Translations under genes and position numbers: made by a program | In this document: piece by piece, positions 32,296 through 44,638 of the stretch | How the letters are laid out: each line of letters opens with the position of its first letter | Numbering within the stretch: the stretch's first letter is position 1 | DNA from: Diploptera punctata | Lineage: Eukaryota > Arthropoda > Insecta > Blattodea > Blaberidae | Length of the DNA stretch: 64,000 bases | Direction of reading: 5' to 3' | Assembly (NCBI GenBank): GCA_030220185.1 | Contig: JASPKZ010007545.1 | Span: 496,001-560,000 of the forward strand | Notes under the pieces: model-generated | Databases searched by the model: none | Seen by the model: only the letters and a program-made list of their open reading frames with translations | What the model was told of the DNA's origin: nothing

Positions 32296-34590
32296 AAAGT
32301 AGAAGATACACTTGGATAACAATCGATACCAGATCGACTACATACTGATACAGGAAATATCCCGAAAATGCTTGAAAAATGCGAAGACCCTACCAGGAGC
32401 AGATATCAATTCAGACCATGACTTACTAATAGACGAAGTAGATATTTTCCTGAAGAAGATAAGAGGAAGACAGGCAACAAAGACCTGTGACTTGGAGAAA
32501 ATTAAAACAGAAGAGAAAAGAAGAAAATTCCAACAAAATTTTCAAGAGAAAGCCTCTACCTTGGAAACCTCATATGACAATACCAAGGAACACTGGAGTC
32601 ATTTGAAAACAGCTATACAGATAGCTGCAGAGGAAACAATAGGATACAAAGAGAGCAAGAATATTAACAAAACCTTGGGTCACAGAAAAAATGTTAGAGA
32701 AGATGGAAGAAGGAAGAAAATGGAATAATAGCAATACAGAAGAAGCCAAAATAAACTGCAGGAAACTAAACAACGAACTTATAAGAGAACTGACAAGGCA
32801 AGGGAAGAATGGATGAAGCAGAAATGTGAAAAACTAGAGAATCTGGTGAGGAAAGAAAAATATGATTTAATGTACCAGGAAGTTAAAAGCTTGGACCATG
32901 GAAAGAAGAGCAGGAAAACTATGTGGCTAATTGAGGACGAAAATTATGAAGAAATAACAGACAAACAGGGAATTATGAATACATGGGGAAAATATGTAGA
33001 AGAGCTATATTAGACAAGAAATCGTCCGGCTAGCTTGGATATAGAAAATGAAGAGGATGTATCAGAAGATGAAAAAGGATTTTCATTTCAGAAGGAAGAA
33101 GTTGAACTAGCAATTAAGGAAAAGAAACATGGGAAAGCAACAGGAGTAGATGGAATCCCCATTGAATTGGTAAAATGCTTGGGTGAAGGAAAGAAGGAAA
33201 TTCTAGTTTATGCAACAAGATATATAAAGAAGGTGATTGGCCCGAAGAATTGACTGAGACAGTGTTAATACCAATACCGAAGAAAAACAATGTAAAGAAA
33301 TATAAGGAGTGCAGGACTAACAGCTTGATATCACACTCTGCCAAGATTCTCCTACGAATACTGAATCGATGTTTACGTTCTACGATGGAAAGCGAATTGA
33401 AAGAAGAGCAGTTTGGCTTCAGGAAGTGAAAGGGTACAAGAGATGCAATTGGATTGATACGAACAGTAGAAGGAAGATATATAGAAAAAGAAAAAGACGT
33501 TTATGCGGTATTTGTTGACGTGGAAAAGGCCTTTGACAGAGTAAATTGGAATAAACTCCTGAAGATCTTGAAGAAAATTGGCGTCAACTAGAAGGAGAGG
33601 AGGCTCATAAGTAGTCTTTATATGAAACAGCGAATAAAAGTGAAGATAGGAGAAGAAATGTCAGAAGGAAGAGAAATTGGAAGGGGGCTAAGGCAAGGAT
33701 ATCCTCTTTTCAACATCTAACCGGAAGATCTAATGAAGAACTGCTTCAGCAATACGGGAGACGTAAACATGGAGGTAGAAGAATAAAGTACATACGATTT
33801 GCTGATGATATGGCCTTGCTAACAGAAGATGCAATGACACTGAGGAACATGCTGTCGGAGCTAAATGATAAGTGCAAGGATTATGGGATGAAGATAAATA
33901 TAAATAAGACGAAGGCCATGATTATAAGAAGGAAACCAAGGAAGATAAACATGAGGAATAAAGATGAGGCTATTGAGCAAGTGGAGAGCTTCAAATACTT
34001 GGGTTGCACTATCAATAGTAACATGAACTGCGGTCATGAATTTAAACAGAGGATAGCAATGGCAAAAGAAGCTTTTAACAAGGAGAGAAGCATTTTCTGC
34101 GGAACTTTGGCAAAAGAATTACGTAAGAGGCTAGTGAAGTGCTTTGTGTGGAGTATAGTATTGTATGGTGCAGAGACTTGGACATTACGACGGAATGAGG
34201 TAAGGAGACTGGAAGCTTTTGAGATGTGGAGTATGGAGAAGAATGGAACGTATAAAATGGACAGACAAAGTAAGAAATAAAGATGTGCTAGACAGAGTGG
34301 GTGAAAGAAGAAACAATGCTGGAAACCATACAGAAGAGGAAAAGAAATTGGATTGGCCACTGGGCTAAGAAGAAACTGCCTGATGAAGGATGCCCTAGAA
34401 GGAATGCGTCACCGGAAAGAAAGGTTAGAGGCAGAAAAAGAAAAGTACATCAGATTGATAGGCAAAATTAAAAAATGATTGGTATGCAGATACAAAGGGG
34501 AATGCTGAGTTTAGGAAAGAGTGGAGAATGCTTAGTTTGCAGTGAAAGACCTGCTCTTGGGGAGAACACTATGAATGAATCAATAAAATA
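32296..34590 (+). mobile_element. LINE-2, 5'-truncated non-LTR retrotransposon
   Basis: About 2.3 kb, starting inside the endonuclease (R-Y-Q-I-D-Y-I-L-I) and ending GCAGTGAAAGACCTGCTC...AACACTATGAATGAATCAAT, a GAAT-type tail. It is clearly different in sequence from LINE-1. A second, 3' copy lies at 51445-51980 on the minus strand. Its 3' end is shared with SINE-A. I did not find a target duplication. Confidence 0.87.
32312..34345 (+). pseudogene. LINE-2 endonuclease/reverse transcriptase, frameshifted
   Basis: Motifs in order: Q-I-D-Y-I-L-I and I-N-S-D-H-D-L-L-I (endonuclease end, about 32330-32430), K-A-T-G-V-D-G-I-P (33130), P-I-P-K-K-N (33270), E-E-Q-F-G-F-R-K (33410), V-F-V-D-V-E-K-A-F-D-R-V-N-W (33515), G-L-R-Q-G (33690) and I-R-F-A-D-D-M-A-L-L (33795, catalytic Asp pair). 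Then I-N-I-N-K-T-K, F-K-Y-L-G-C-T-I and L-Y-G-A-E-T-W-T-L. At least six stops or frameshifts separate the blocks (for example TAG at about 33011, TGA at 33252 and TAG at 33589). It uses a longer linker before the polymerase than LINE-1. Inactive copy. Confidence 0.85.
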
Positions 34591-34601
34591 TTTATTTTTA
34601 T

Positions 34602-34827
34602 GTGGCTATTCCGGGCTGAATGGCCGTGGTCCAGTTTTCATTAAAATTGACGTTTCATCTGCTACTGCGGAGACATCTTCAGTAGATTCTGCGTGTCCTC
34701 TGTGGAATCCTCAACTGTGGGCATTTCACAGAGGACACGCAGAATCTCCTGAAGATGTCTACCGCAGTAGTATATGATACGTCGAGTTTAAAGAAATCTG
34801 GACCACGGCCATTCAACCCGGAAAACC
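34602..34827. repeat. Fold-back repeat, ~100-bp arms
   Basis: The left arm (GGGCTGAATGGCCGTGGTCC ... GATTCTGCGTGTCCTCTGTG) and right arm (CACAGAGGACACGCAGAATC ... GGACCACGGCCATTCAACCC) are inverted with a spacer of about 20 bp. A diverged single-arm relative lies at 53915-54075. It directly follows the LINE-2 tail. Confidence 0.85.
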
Positions 34828-34950
34828 AACTTAACAAAAGTTGAACACCGCTTTTGAAAGCCTACAGTCCTACATAAGATGTTAATTCTCTACCGCTGTT
34901 GCCTGGGGTTATACGTTCGCCTTGCAATCTGAGTTTATATTTTGGCATAT

Positions 34951-35150
34951 CCATCCATCCATAGTAATTCTGCCCGAAGGAAGGTAATTCACTGCAATCA
35001 TAGCATTTTCATGCTATGCTTGCAGTTTTACTAGGGAATTGTAGGTGTGGTAACTTCCCGTTTCTTTCCACACCGGTGAAGGATGATGGTGGTGATGATA
35101 ATGACAAGGATGATGATGATGGCCATATGATTTCGGGGACCGTTTTGGAA
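34951..35150 (-). repeat. SINE-A 3' half, minus strand
   Basis: The plus strand starts CCATCCATCCATAGTAATTC and runs back to GGGGACCGTTTTGGA. The tRNA head is missing. It contains an expanded GATGAT/GGTGAT microsatellite. Confidence 0.8.
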
Positions 35151-35159
35151 TGGGGCATA

Positions 35160-36142
35160 TAACATTCTTAATTTTAATGCCTTCAGAATCTGCTTTAATA
35201 AATGTTCCGACATGTAATATTTTATAACTTTCGTCTTTCTTTATCTTAGTAAAGCTTCTCAATTTGAAGATACATTTACGTAGATACATCCCTAGACTTA
35301 ATTGGACACGACATATTTTAAATCTTGACATTAGTTACTTAATTGAAGAAAAAACTGCGAGAAGAATATAAATCTAGGGAGCTTCTTAGCTTGTGAAAAA
35401 TGTACAACGAAGGAAATATAAGCACATGATGCGTTTCATTCAGAAAGTAACTCGGGTCAATGTGGTGGTAACATCAATTTGATATTATAATGCATGAGCT
35501 TTTGGAATAATAAAATAATAATTTACAAAATCACCATACAATTTTATCCACGTTTGAAGAGGACGGATACGAATTTTGTAACAGCCTTTATTCAGAAAAT
35601 GTTGCTTAAACTTAGCGAATTCCTCAGCAAGTCTAATTTCGTTGTTTACGGAATTCACATTTCGTTGTTTAATTAAATATTTTATGTAAAGTTTCATTGC
35701 GAAGAAACAGAAATTGCTGCCCAAAGAGAAGTTTTAAAATGTTGGTTCAACGTAAATAACCAGTTCTAATAGTTCGAATTGGCTGAATAATTAACTCTTC
35801 GTTTTATATTCAAACGTAGGCACACATGCCACTTCCTTCCAAAAATAAAAATGAACTTTTGAATTCTAGAGCATTTTTTTAATTTTCGTCTTCTAGAAAA
35901 AACCCATGTTCTTAATTATCTGACTTCGCTAAATTTTCAGTTTACGGTTTTCGTTTTATTAAATTCCATACAGAGAAATATCAGAAACTGTTGTCAGTAG
36001 AACGATTTTTTAATTTTGGATTCAGGTAAACTCGATCTACTAATTTGTTCATTTTGCTTGTTAATGAACTCGAACTTACTTTCTTTGATTATACCGCGTT
36101 TTGTTTCGAAAAAAAATTGCTGTCGCTAGAGTGTTAAAAGTC

Positions 36143-36174
<32 letters not shown>

Positions 36175-37030
36175 TTTCGTGGTCAATTATGATGCATACT
36201 AAGTACTAAGTAGGGTCAATGTAGATTTATAAAATATGTTCAAAAACTTTTCATACATACAACCTTCCATTTGGAATTTTCTAAAAGAAAAATAAATACC
36301 TAAAATATAGTGGTATTCTAAGAAATATGTATCCGAGAACACAATTATTAAATATGGATGATGTAGACTGGAATAATGCTTTACGCACCTTTTTTTGTTA
36401 ATATCGTTTTCTGTAGTGTTATGTGTATTTGGAAAACATATGTAGGTTAAAAAAATTAGTTTCGGTTACGAATTTGGATTACTCTACATTAAAAAGCAAA
36501 ATGTAAACTTTAAAGTGTAACTGCTGCTCTGAGATTTTGAATAATATTGGAGCGTGGTCTGAGACGAGTGCATCTGTAACAGTACCGGTAAGTGGTGTAT
36601 GGAGAGATAGGAACAGTCTTCAGGAGGGCTATATCTACTAGTATATCAGAGCGTAACCACAATCCAAGTGTCGGAGGAAGGTATGTTCGTTGCAACAGGT
36701 ATTTTTATGTTATTGGTTTACTTCAGGCACGGCAATTCCAAAAATTTCCTGCTAGCAAAAAGCTGCAAGAGATAGATGTGAGAATGTTTAAGTCGTGCCT
36801 GGTTAATAATCTACTAGGATATTTGTAAACTGAAGTTATAAAAATTTCTTCGCGAGGTGAAGTCGGTAAACTTAGTGGCTTCAATAACTTAAGCCCAGGT
36901 ATTCGGACTATTTGGCCAATGGATCATTGGATACACACTGCAGTGTTTCCAAAGGAACCGTTTAATAAGCCAGTAAGATGTATTTAATAATTCGGAATTC
37001 CGAATTTGAGCGTGATTTGTTTGTTTAGTC
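35160..37030. other. AT-rich spacer, nothing recognised
   Basis: No supported gene. TA array at 36145-36168. The frame at 36592-36828 has no motif I know. Confidence 0.4.
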
Positions 37031-37039
37031 ACGTTTGAA

Positions 37040-37495
37040 TGTAGTTACTTTATGGGTCCGTTTTGATACACGAGTGGCATTAAATGCCATGGCGTTGAGA
37101 TAGCTTCCAACTTGTGAATCTACACATGGTCCCTGAAACATAAATTTACCAGATTGAACATGGTTAGAAAACGCTCCATGGAAGAGTACAAGCCTGCCAG
37201 CATTGATTGGATGTCCTGGATCATTCTAGGAGCATATCCAGGGAGAGGATGTTGACACACCTAGTCTGTAATCGAGCAGTACTTGCTCCAGCTATATTTG
37301 CTGTTGAGGTTCCAGGGGCAACAATTGAACTGTAGGAGATGGAATAATTGATTTTCCTGGAAATAAATATTCAGGGTTGAAAGGATTGAGGGGGGGTTGG
37401 AGCTGTTTCTTCATGAAAGCTGCTTTGGGATGGGCAGGATGTGATAGGAAAAACGGCGTGCCCTTGATCGCGCCACAGTTAGCGCACTTGAATTT
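37040..37495 (-). pseudogene. Unidentified decayed coding stretch
   Basis: The minus strand, read from 37495 down, gives a long frame with C-A-N-C-G-A-I-K-G-T-P-F-F, then F-N-P-E-Y-L-F-P-G-K and P-L-E-P-Q-Q-Q before a stop. After one or two frame changes it continues with V-L-F-H-G-A-F-S-N-H-V-Q-S and Y-L-N-A-M-A-F-N-A-T-R-V-S, ending in TGA at about 37045. Proline-rich then globular-looking composition, unlike the AT-driven noise around it, suggests real ancestral coding. I do not recognise the protein; it might be a processed pseudogene or an element protein. Confidence 0.35.
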
Positions 37496-37499
37496 TTTT

Positions 37500-37698
37500 T
37501 AAAAATTTAATCAGTTAGTGTTTGCGGCATTGAACGGAACTCTTCATGATTATGTGCTTCGGCAACAAATTACACACCTGGGCGTCTGGAATATCCAGCG
37601 AAGTTGTGATTAAAGTTTCTGGAACCCGTTAGTAATGCTTAAGTCCAGCACTAGGTTTACAAGCCTCCACGGAAATCACCGTGTATAAGCGACGAGAC

Positions 37699-37735
<37 letters not shown>

Positions 37736-38270
37736 CCCCTATCTCGGTCAGAGTCAGATTCCTCTAGCTCGAGTATATAGAGAGGTAAGGGCATGTGGTT
37801 TTTTCGTGTTGTTTAGAGATATCATCGAGATTGAATGTAAAGGATGTCTTTCTATAAGCTTATATTTTCCCTATTTCCCCTCCCCTGTATTATTGATGTT
37901 ATTTAAATCCATTCAACGCCCATCAAAATATAGGTTAAAAGGTTGCATTTTGGGTAAAATTTAAGGAAACGTTCATTCAATAATACGAGACAATCAACTC
38001 ATCACAGCGTCCGTTATTTTGTCATAGTAACTTATACAACCCTTATACAAGGGGGAAGACATGTATAATGAATGCCATATACATATCTTATAAACTCTAC
38101 AGCTTCTCTCTATATGAATCTATCGGTAATGGCATAGCCCAATGTTCAGCCATAGCCTCTCCTTTGTTAGGAGTTACTAGACCAACCTTATTTGCCCATA
38201 GATATCATGAATGGCATGCGGTCAATATACCGATTCCCAATTGTTGGAAACATCTAGCACGGAACTAAGG
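37500..38270. other. Spacer with TA array
   Basis: TA microsatellite at 37703-37734; otherwise nothing recognised. Confidence 0.4.
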
Positions 38271-38275
38271 TATTA

Positions 38276-38335
38276 CCACGAGGTTGATAACGGTAAATTT
38301 TGCTTAGAGGCCTTTTTATTCAGATTTAAGGGCAC
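38276..38335 (-). repeat. SINE-B 3' end fragment
   Basis: The plus strand reads GGTAAATTTTGCTTAGAGGC then TTTTTATTCAG, matching the tail of the copy at 39085-39305. Confidence 0.6.
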
Positions 38336-38339
38336 CCGG

Positions 38340-39080
38340 TACTAATTTCCTTACAACTTGGTTTAAAAATATGCAACATACAAAAATATTTTTTTCAGCT
38401 TATTCTTAAGTTATGTGCATGAAAATTAGTTCACTAATTACACAAGTCCTCCTTAACTTAATGGCACTCTGGTTAACTTTTTAGACATATTTCTTCACGA
38501 GTAATTTAAATTACAAAAAAAAAATGAAAATAAAAGATCCAGCTTGTTGAAAGTATTGTCTTGGTACAATTTTCTCAAAATCTACGTATCCGATTATTAC
38601 CAAAATTTAGTATGTTATTGTCCATAGTTTATTTGACAACGATAAGGTTTGCCTGTGCTCAAATGTGGATTGTCATTTATTTAAAATAAATCAAAACTTT
38701 TTTATGTAAAAAAATTGCATATATATATATATATATGCATATTTATTTATTTTATATTTCAAACACTATCAATAGCACAAAGATAAATTTACATTATTAT
38801 TATAGAGCACTTTAAACCGCATATCCATGCCAAAACTTATTCCCATATATTTCATAGTTTTAGGGAAATGTGTACCAAAATATGAAAAAATACAAGTTAC
38901 AGGAAAATGCAAAAAAAAAGTGCACATTAGTAGAACACAGAGACGTCGTTTTTAAAAATCAATTTTTATGGGTTTATATTTCTAAAATCGACAAAACAAT
39001 ATTACATATAGATAAAACAGACCTTCCTGGATTTAAAAAAAAAATTAACGCAAAATAGTACTAGGTGCCTTTAAGGATCA
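38340..39080. other. AT-rich spacer with TA arrays
   Basis: TA array at 38718-38738. Nothing else supported. Confidence 0.4.
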
Positions 39081-39084
39081 CGTT

Positions 39085-39305
39085 GAGGTCGGTAAATTTT
39101 GCTTAGAGGGCTCTTTATTCAGGCTTAAGGATCTTTTACGAGCCTGAAATTCTTAAGACTCGCGACCCACAGCTTGGAGTCCCTCCCGGAGGACTGGCTT
39201 CTTGGATTTTTCCATTCTAATAATATCCATCGACCCCGGCCGAGTTCGATCCCGCGACCCTCTGAACCAGAAGAAAGGAGCATAACCACTAGTTCACCGC
39301 GGGCG
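39085..39305 (-). repeat. SINE-B, minus strand, full length
   Basis: Reverse of the plus-strand copies. The tail GGTCGGTAAATTTTGCTTAG is at the left. GAGTCCCTCCCGGAGGA, TTGGATTTTTCCATTC and the B-box-like GAGTTCGATCC follow, and the head CCACTAGTTCACCGCGG is at the right. Confidence 0.8.
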
Positions 39306-39309
39306 AACT

Positions 39310-39849
39310 GTATAGCTTATACATTATTAATTAGTACGATTTTAAACTCAGATGTGTATAATCCTAGTACAAAAGTTAATCATGGTCAGAGTGTACATGT
39401 ACAATGATGTGATATAAAATATTCTATATTACTTTTTATGCTAGATATAATTTAAATTAACTTCAAAGTGACCCTTTACTGATTTACTGTTTATTCTCTT
39501 ATTTTTGTATCTCGGGTAAAAATAAAGTTCAAACCAAAATATTTAATTACCTTTTTTTCTTTTAATTTATGAACTGATAATCAGTAAAGAAATTTGTACA
39601 AATAATGAGTTCATTACGCTTTGCAGAATTGATATAATTTTAAGGTTTTTAACAATCGTTTTTTAAATATTTATTATTTTATAATTTTAATAACACTCAA
39701 TCAAATTACGTTACTTCATGGTAATTAGCTACCTTTTAATTAACTTTATATTAATTAGAAAGCAACTATTATATTACAATTTCATATATAAAAAATACAA
39801 ACATTACATTATATTCAAATATATTTATAAAATGGAATTTTAATATTGG

Positions 39850-39916
<67 letters not shown>

Positions 39917-40280
39917 AAATTAAAAAATACTTTAAAATGGATAATTGTTCGAATATGATATAAAAATGCTACCCAAGTTAAAATATTTTAAAAGCAAAGT
40001 AAATATATTTTTTGTGTGTTACTTTTACTTTCATTAACCTCTACTTCTGTATGTAGGCCTATATTTACGTCCCCCACGCCACTCAAAACTTAGAGTGACA
40101 AGACCAGTCGGGAGAGGATTTTGAACTCTGAAATATATATTTGTTTTGACCACACAAGTACATGGAGAGTGATCAGTTCAGTCTATCTGTCAGACTACAC
40201 GATCATTTAAAACAACCCAAAAGCATTCACTCATATATTCTTACCAAAAACGCGATTAAGATTTTGATGATTGTGATGGC
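39310..40280. other. Very AT-rich spacer with TA array
   Basis: TA microsatellite of about 64 bp at 39850-39914. Otherwise no feature. Confidence 0.5.
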
Positions 40281-40289
40281 CAGATGGTT

Positions 40290-40445
40290 TTCTGGAACTA
40301 TTATGTTTTAAGTTTCTCAACATTTATCTTACAGTTGAGGAAAATCACCAAAATTCGAATCACGCTCATCCAGAAAACTTGCCCCCCAGGGATCAAACAC
40401 GGGCCCGATGTCAACGTACTTACACCCACACACAGCGGTGGACAA
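40290..40445 (-). repeat. Diverged SINE-A-like head
   Basis: The plus strand ends ACACACAGCGGTGG and contains GATCAAACACGGGCCC, TCCAGAAAACTTG and TTACAGTTGAGGAAAATC. These correspond to the reverse of the SINE-A head and body. Old copy. Confidence 0.45.
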
Positions 40446-40449
40446 GAAG

Positions 40450-40920
40450 TGAATAATTATAGTCAAAATGATGCAGATATCAAAGGACTGTGAAGGTAGT
40501 GTTTTGAGAAAGGGAAAAAAGGGCTGGAAATTATTATTTAGGACGCCACAATATTTTAGATCGTAGATAGTACTTACAGAACTGGCCAAAGTGTTAAATA
40601 AAGAACTGCTCACAAATCACATTTCACGACACAATGTTGGATCGTGTGACATTTGTCATCGTACTCATGAAATCCATCCTTCGAAGGATATATTTTGCCC
40701 CACGCCACATGGGCCTTCCTTGGATACGACATATCGGGAGAGATTTATGACTCTGGATCACGTTATCCTGTTTATTTTTATGATCATACAAGCACATGGA
40801 TGACCTTCCCGGATAAGTGATCGGCCGAAAGCCGAGAAAACACGAACTTTTAAGGAAATAGAGATAATTCATTCACATATCCATGCTAAACGAGGTCAAT
40901 ATGATATTTATTATTATCAT
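40450..40920. other. Spacer, nothing certain
   Basis: 40,590-40,860 is less AT-rich with open frames on both strands but no recognisable motif. Confidence 0.35.
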
Positions 40921-40928
40921 GGTGAGAT

Positions 40929-41152
40929 GCGGTGGACTAGTGTTTATGCTTCTTGCCTCTGGTTCCTAGGGTCGCCGGATCAAACCCGGCCGGGATCGAT
41001 GGATTTTTTCAGGACGGAAAAATACAAGGGGCAAGTCCTCCGGGAGGGACTTTTGACGTCGTGGGTCTCGAGTCTAAAGTTTTTCAGGCTCGTAAAAGTT
41101 TGTTTAGCCTGAATAAAGAGGCTTCTAAGCAAAATTTACCGACCTCAACGTT
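40929..41152 (+). repeat. SINE-B, plus strand, full length
   Basis: Head GCGGTGGACTAGTG, B-box-like GGATCAAACCC, GATGGATTTTTTCAGGACGG, GTCCTCCGGGAGGGAC, CAGGCTCGTAAAAG and tail AAGCAAAATTTACCGACC. It codes for nothing, although frames are open across it. Confidence 0.82.
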
Positions 41153-41157
41153 CTAGT

Positions 41158-41880
41158 ATTAGTCATAAGTAATGCCACGAGTGATTTCCAAATTATCGAT
41201 AAATTCACGACTCACGAAGTGAGGAGTGAATTTATCTAGAGAATTTGGAAATCAAGAGTGGCATTTGTTAGGACTATTTAACGAATAAAATTAAGCTGTT
41301 TACTCACAAATCATTATTTAACTATAGTTATTTTAAAATATTTATATATTTAATGTAAACGGCGATGTTTGAAAACAAATGAGAAACGATAGGTACGCTT
41401 CTACTGCTTCTTTTGTTTATCACTGCAACCAGATCATACTATTTATTGCCAAAGGAACGCAATATTGTAAGAATGCTCTCTAGTGGAGAAAAAATGAAAC
41501 ACATCAATCTGTATATTAATTCATTTTTGATGTCGTATGATGTAAATATGACAATTATATTTTTTCTCGATTATTACCCTGGGAAAAAATACATTTAAGA
41601 AAGTGCAAACAGTGGTTTCTTTTTTTGGTGGTATAATCAATTGCTACAAATGTTGACATGTAAGCACTATTATATACAATCTGGTAGCCGTATTTGTTAT
41701 AGGCTCAGTCACTGCAAAATTACGGTCAGACCTGTTCAGAATATTAAAAAGGAGGAGCTTTGTTTAATATATGATAATCCTAACACTGATAAATATTTCG
41801 TGAAACACGACTCCGATTGGTTGTAAAACAGAAATCATTGAAACGTGATTGGTCATTGACTCCCATTTGGGGCATGAGTT
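41158..41880 (+). repeat. Repeat family E, isolated copy
   Basis: Same order of blocks as the tandem units at 62.8-64 kb: GCCACGAGTGATTTCC, TTTAACGAATAAAATTAAGC, TTAATGTAAACGGCGATG, ACTGCAACCAGATCATA, AAAAAGGAGGAGCTTTG and GTGATTGGTCATTGACTC. A short hairpin with the GTGATTTCC/GGAAATCA pair lies at its left edge. Confidence 0.85.
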
Positions 41881-42385
41881 AAATAGTCATTCAAAATATC
41901 TCTGCAGGAGGAAGAATTACCAAGCTCTGTTTGTTGCTACATGTGACGTCATATAAGGCAGTGTACACTGTCAGCGACCCACGTCCCATTCTCCTCTGCA
42001 CCCTAGATAGCAGTGTCACGTGTTCTATTCCTGCATAAACACGACTGCAGTGCCCTCCGCCAACAACTGCACTTACTCCTTAAACAGGTAATAATACCTT
42101 AGTTTTCTGTTAGATGTCTCATTGGATAGGTATGATCACCGCATAACATCTCTGAGCAAATAAGGTATTACCCGTTTAAGGAGTAAGCGCAGTCGTTGAC
42201 GGAGGGCACTGCAGTCGTGTTTATGCAGGAATAGAACACGTGACACTGCTATCTTAGAGTGCGGAGGGGAACGGGACGTGGGACGCTGACAGTGAACACT
42301 ACCTAAGATGACGTCACATGTACCAACGAAGAGAGCTTCGCAATTCTTCCGCCTGCAAAGATATTTTGAACGACTAATAACTGAA
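41877..42385. repeat. ~500-bp fold-back element with ~225-bp arms
   Basis: The left arm (about 41890-42115) and right arm (about 42160-42380) are near-perfect inverted copies. Examples are ATGTGACGTCAT with its partner, GTCACGTGTTCTATTCCTGC with GCAGGAATAGAACACGTGAC, and GACTGCAGTGCCCTCCG with CGGAGGGCACTGCAGTC. The spacer is about 45 bp. No coding. It sits at the end of repeat family E. Confidence 0.92.
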
Positions 42386-42566
42386 AAATTAACTTTGTGT
42401 AGTAACTCCTTACAAAGGATAGACTATGGCTCAACAATGTGTTACGTCATTACAATATAGATAGATGGTGTTAGGGAACAACATTTGCGTTACAATATTT
42501 ACAATATATTGCTACACAAACCAATTGTGTACCTGTTACAGGCACAGAATAATAAGATAATTTTGA

Positions 42567-43005
42567 ACTAATTAACTACTCAACTAACTCAATCTATGGA
42601 ACTATTGAAGCCGGAAGTTAATGGCCGCCGTACATTACCTCTGCAGCCGTCATTATCCTGAGCTAATGTATTTCAATTATTCCCTTATAATTCGCCTCCC
42701 TCTAGCCATGGTTAATATTAAACTCCCGCCTCATTATTGGAGTATCGATTGGACGTTTTCCCTCAGGTTTTCCCACAAGTACTTTCCATATCACTTTTTC
42801 ATTCCAAATGCGTGTCATATGTCCTGCCCATTGCAGTCTACAAGACTTAACAATACTTATCACATTTGGTTTGCTATAAATATCATTCTGCTCACCGTTA
42901 TGTACTTTTCTCCATTCAGCTCTCTGTTCATCTCACTCTCTCCAAGAATATTTCTAAGCGTTTTATTCTCAAATACTCGTAATATTTTGAACAATATTTG
43001 TTGAG
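42567..43005 (-). mobile_element. LINE-1 3' end, old minus-strand copy
   Basis: Minus-strand relic from the E-N-K-x-L-R-x-I segment to the stop region. The plus strand has CTCAATCTATGGAACTATTG in place of the tail. Numerous substitutions compared with copies 1 to 3. Confidence 0.75.
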
Positions 43006-43009
43006 TACT

Positions 43010-43435
43010 GGTTTAATTTATATTTCACTTAAATGTCCTTAATTGCATGCCTAAGCGTTCATATTTAAATATTTTTAAAATAAAATTTAAATAAACACTT
43101 AAAATAATTGAATGAATTTATGCAAAACGGAACTATGAGTACTCCAAAAAACATATTTCACATTTGACGAAATGTTTTTGGCTGTGAAAAACGTATACTT
43201 ATACGTATTTAAAATTTGTAATTAATAATTTCAAAGTGATATGATTATTAAATGTTGATAATAATTTTACAATATGTCTGATTTCAGTAATTTAAATTAT
43301 TGAATTTTAAAATCTTATTTTGTTTTTTTTTAGTTTGCTCTTTTTCTCTTAATTATACCGAATCAGGCTTAATATAGTCTTATTTCTTTACCACTACTAT
43401 ATAATAATAATAATATAATAATAATAATAATAATA

Positions 43436-43473
<38 letters not shown>

Positions 43474-43899
43474 TTATTTTCTGCCATAGTTAATACCATG
43501 AGGCCTTCTTTTCCACTCAGCCAGTACAATAATCAAAATAAAAACTACAATTATAATATTTATAAGTTATATTACATAGATTAAATAACGTGAAAAATAC
43601 TGAGATGGTTTAAAATATATCATACTAATTTTTCCCAAGTACTAAACGTACTACTACCACTACTACTAATAATAATACTGCTACTTCTACTCATTATAAA
43701 CATAATCATAAATATCATCATCTTCTTCTTCTTCTTCCATCCAAGTATAGAGCCTGATGACCTGTTACCCATCTCAAGACTGGATTTTCAATACATCATT
43801 TCTTCCGACGTCTCAAAGATCTCTATTCATGTGGACTTGATGAAGCATGGTTTTTGGGATTCTTACATGAAATAAGTTGTACATGAGTTCTCCAATTGT

Positions 43900-43957
<58 letters not shown>

Positions 43958-43990
43958 TAATAATAATTATTATTATTATTATTAATATTA
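43010..43990. other. AT-rich spacer with AAT arrays
   Basis: AAT arrays at about 43402-43475 and 43903-43990. The 43,730-43,890 stretch (TCTTCTTCTTCC, GATGACCTGTTACCC) could be a LINE 3' remnant but has no motif I can fix. Confidence 0.5.
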
Positions 43991-43995
43991 TTATG

Positions 43996-44334
43996 TCCTC
44001 CGCTAAGGTCCCGAGGTAGCGTGCTGCCTTTTCACGCAGCTGGCCCGGGTTCGACCCCCGGTCGGGGCAGTTTTTCTGGGTGAGGTTTTTATCGGGGTTT
44101 TTCCTCACCTGTCAGACAAATGTCAGGAAAACTTTAAGACCCAAACGGTCCCCGAAATCATATGGTCATCATTATGATCATCATCCTTATCATTATCATC
44201 ATCATCCTTCACCGGTGTGGAAAGCAACGGGTAGCTACCACACCTACAATTCCCTAGTGAAGTTGCAAAGCATAGCATGAAAATGCTATGATTGGAGTGA
44301 AAGACCTACCCTCGGGCAGAATTATTATGGCTGG
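43996..44334 (+). repeat. SINE-A, full length, inside AAT arrays
   Basis: Full head (CCCGAGGTAGCGTGCTGCC, B-box GGGTTCGACCC), CACCTGTCAGACAAATGTCA, a CATCATCC microsatellite, CACCGGTGTGG, hairpin and CTCGGGCAGAATTATTATGG tail. AAT/ATT repeats lie on both sides. Confidence 0.88.
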
Positions 44335-44575
44335 TATATTATTATTACAATTATTATTATAATTATAATTATCATAATAGTTAATAATAATAATAAATAA
44401 AATAATAATGTAATATTATAATAATAATATAATATGATAATAATGTAACAATAATAATAATAATAATATAATATAGTAGTAATAATAATAATAATAATAA
44501 TAATTATTATATTATTATTATCATTATCATCATTATTATCATTATTAATATTATTAATATTATTAATATTATTAA

Positions 44576-44638
<63 letters not shown>

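Noticed and set aside
41158..42385. Long terminal repeat pair of a retrovirus-like element
   Set aside because: The arms are inverted, not direct, and no gag/pol coding lies between them.
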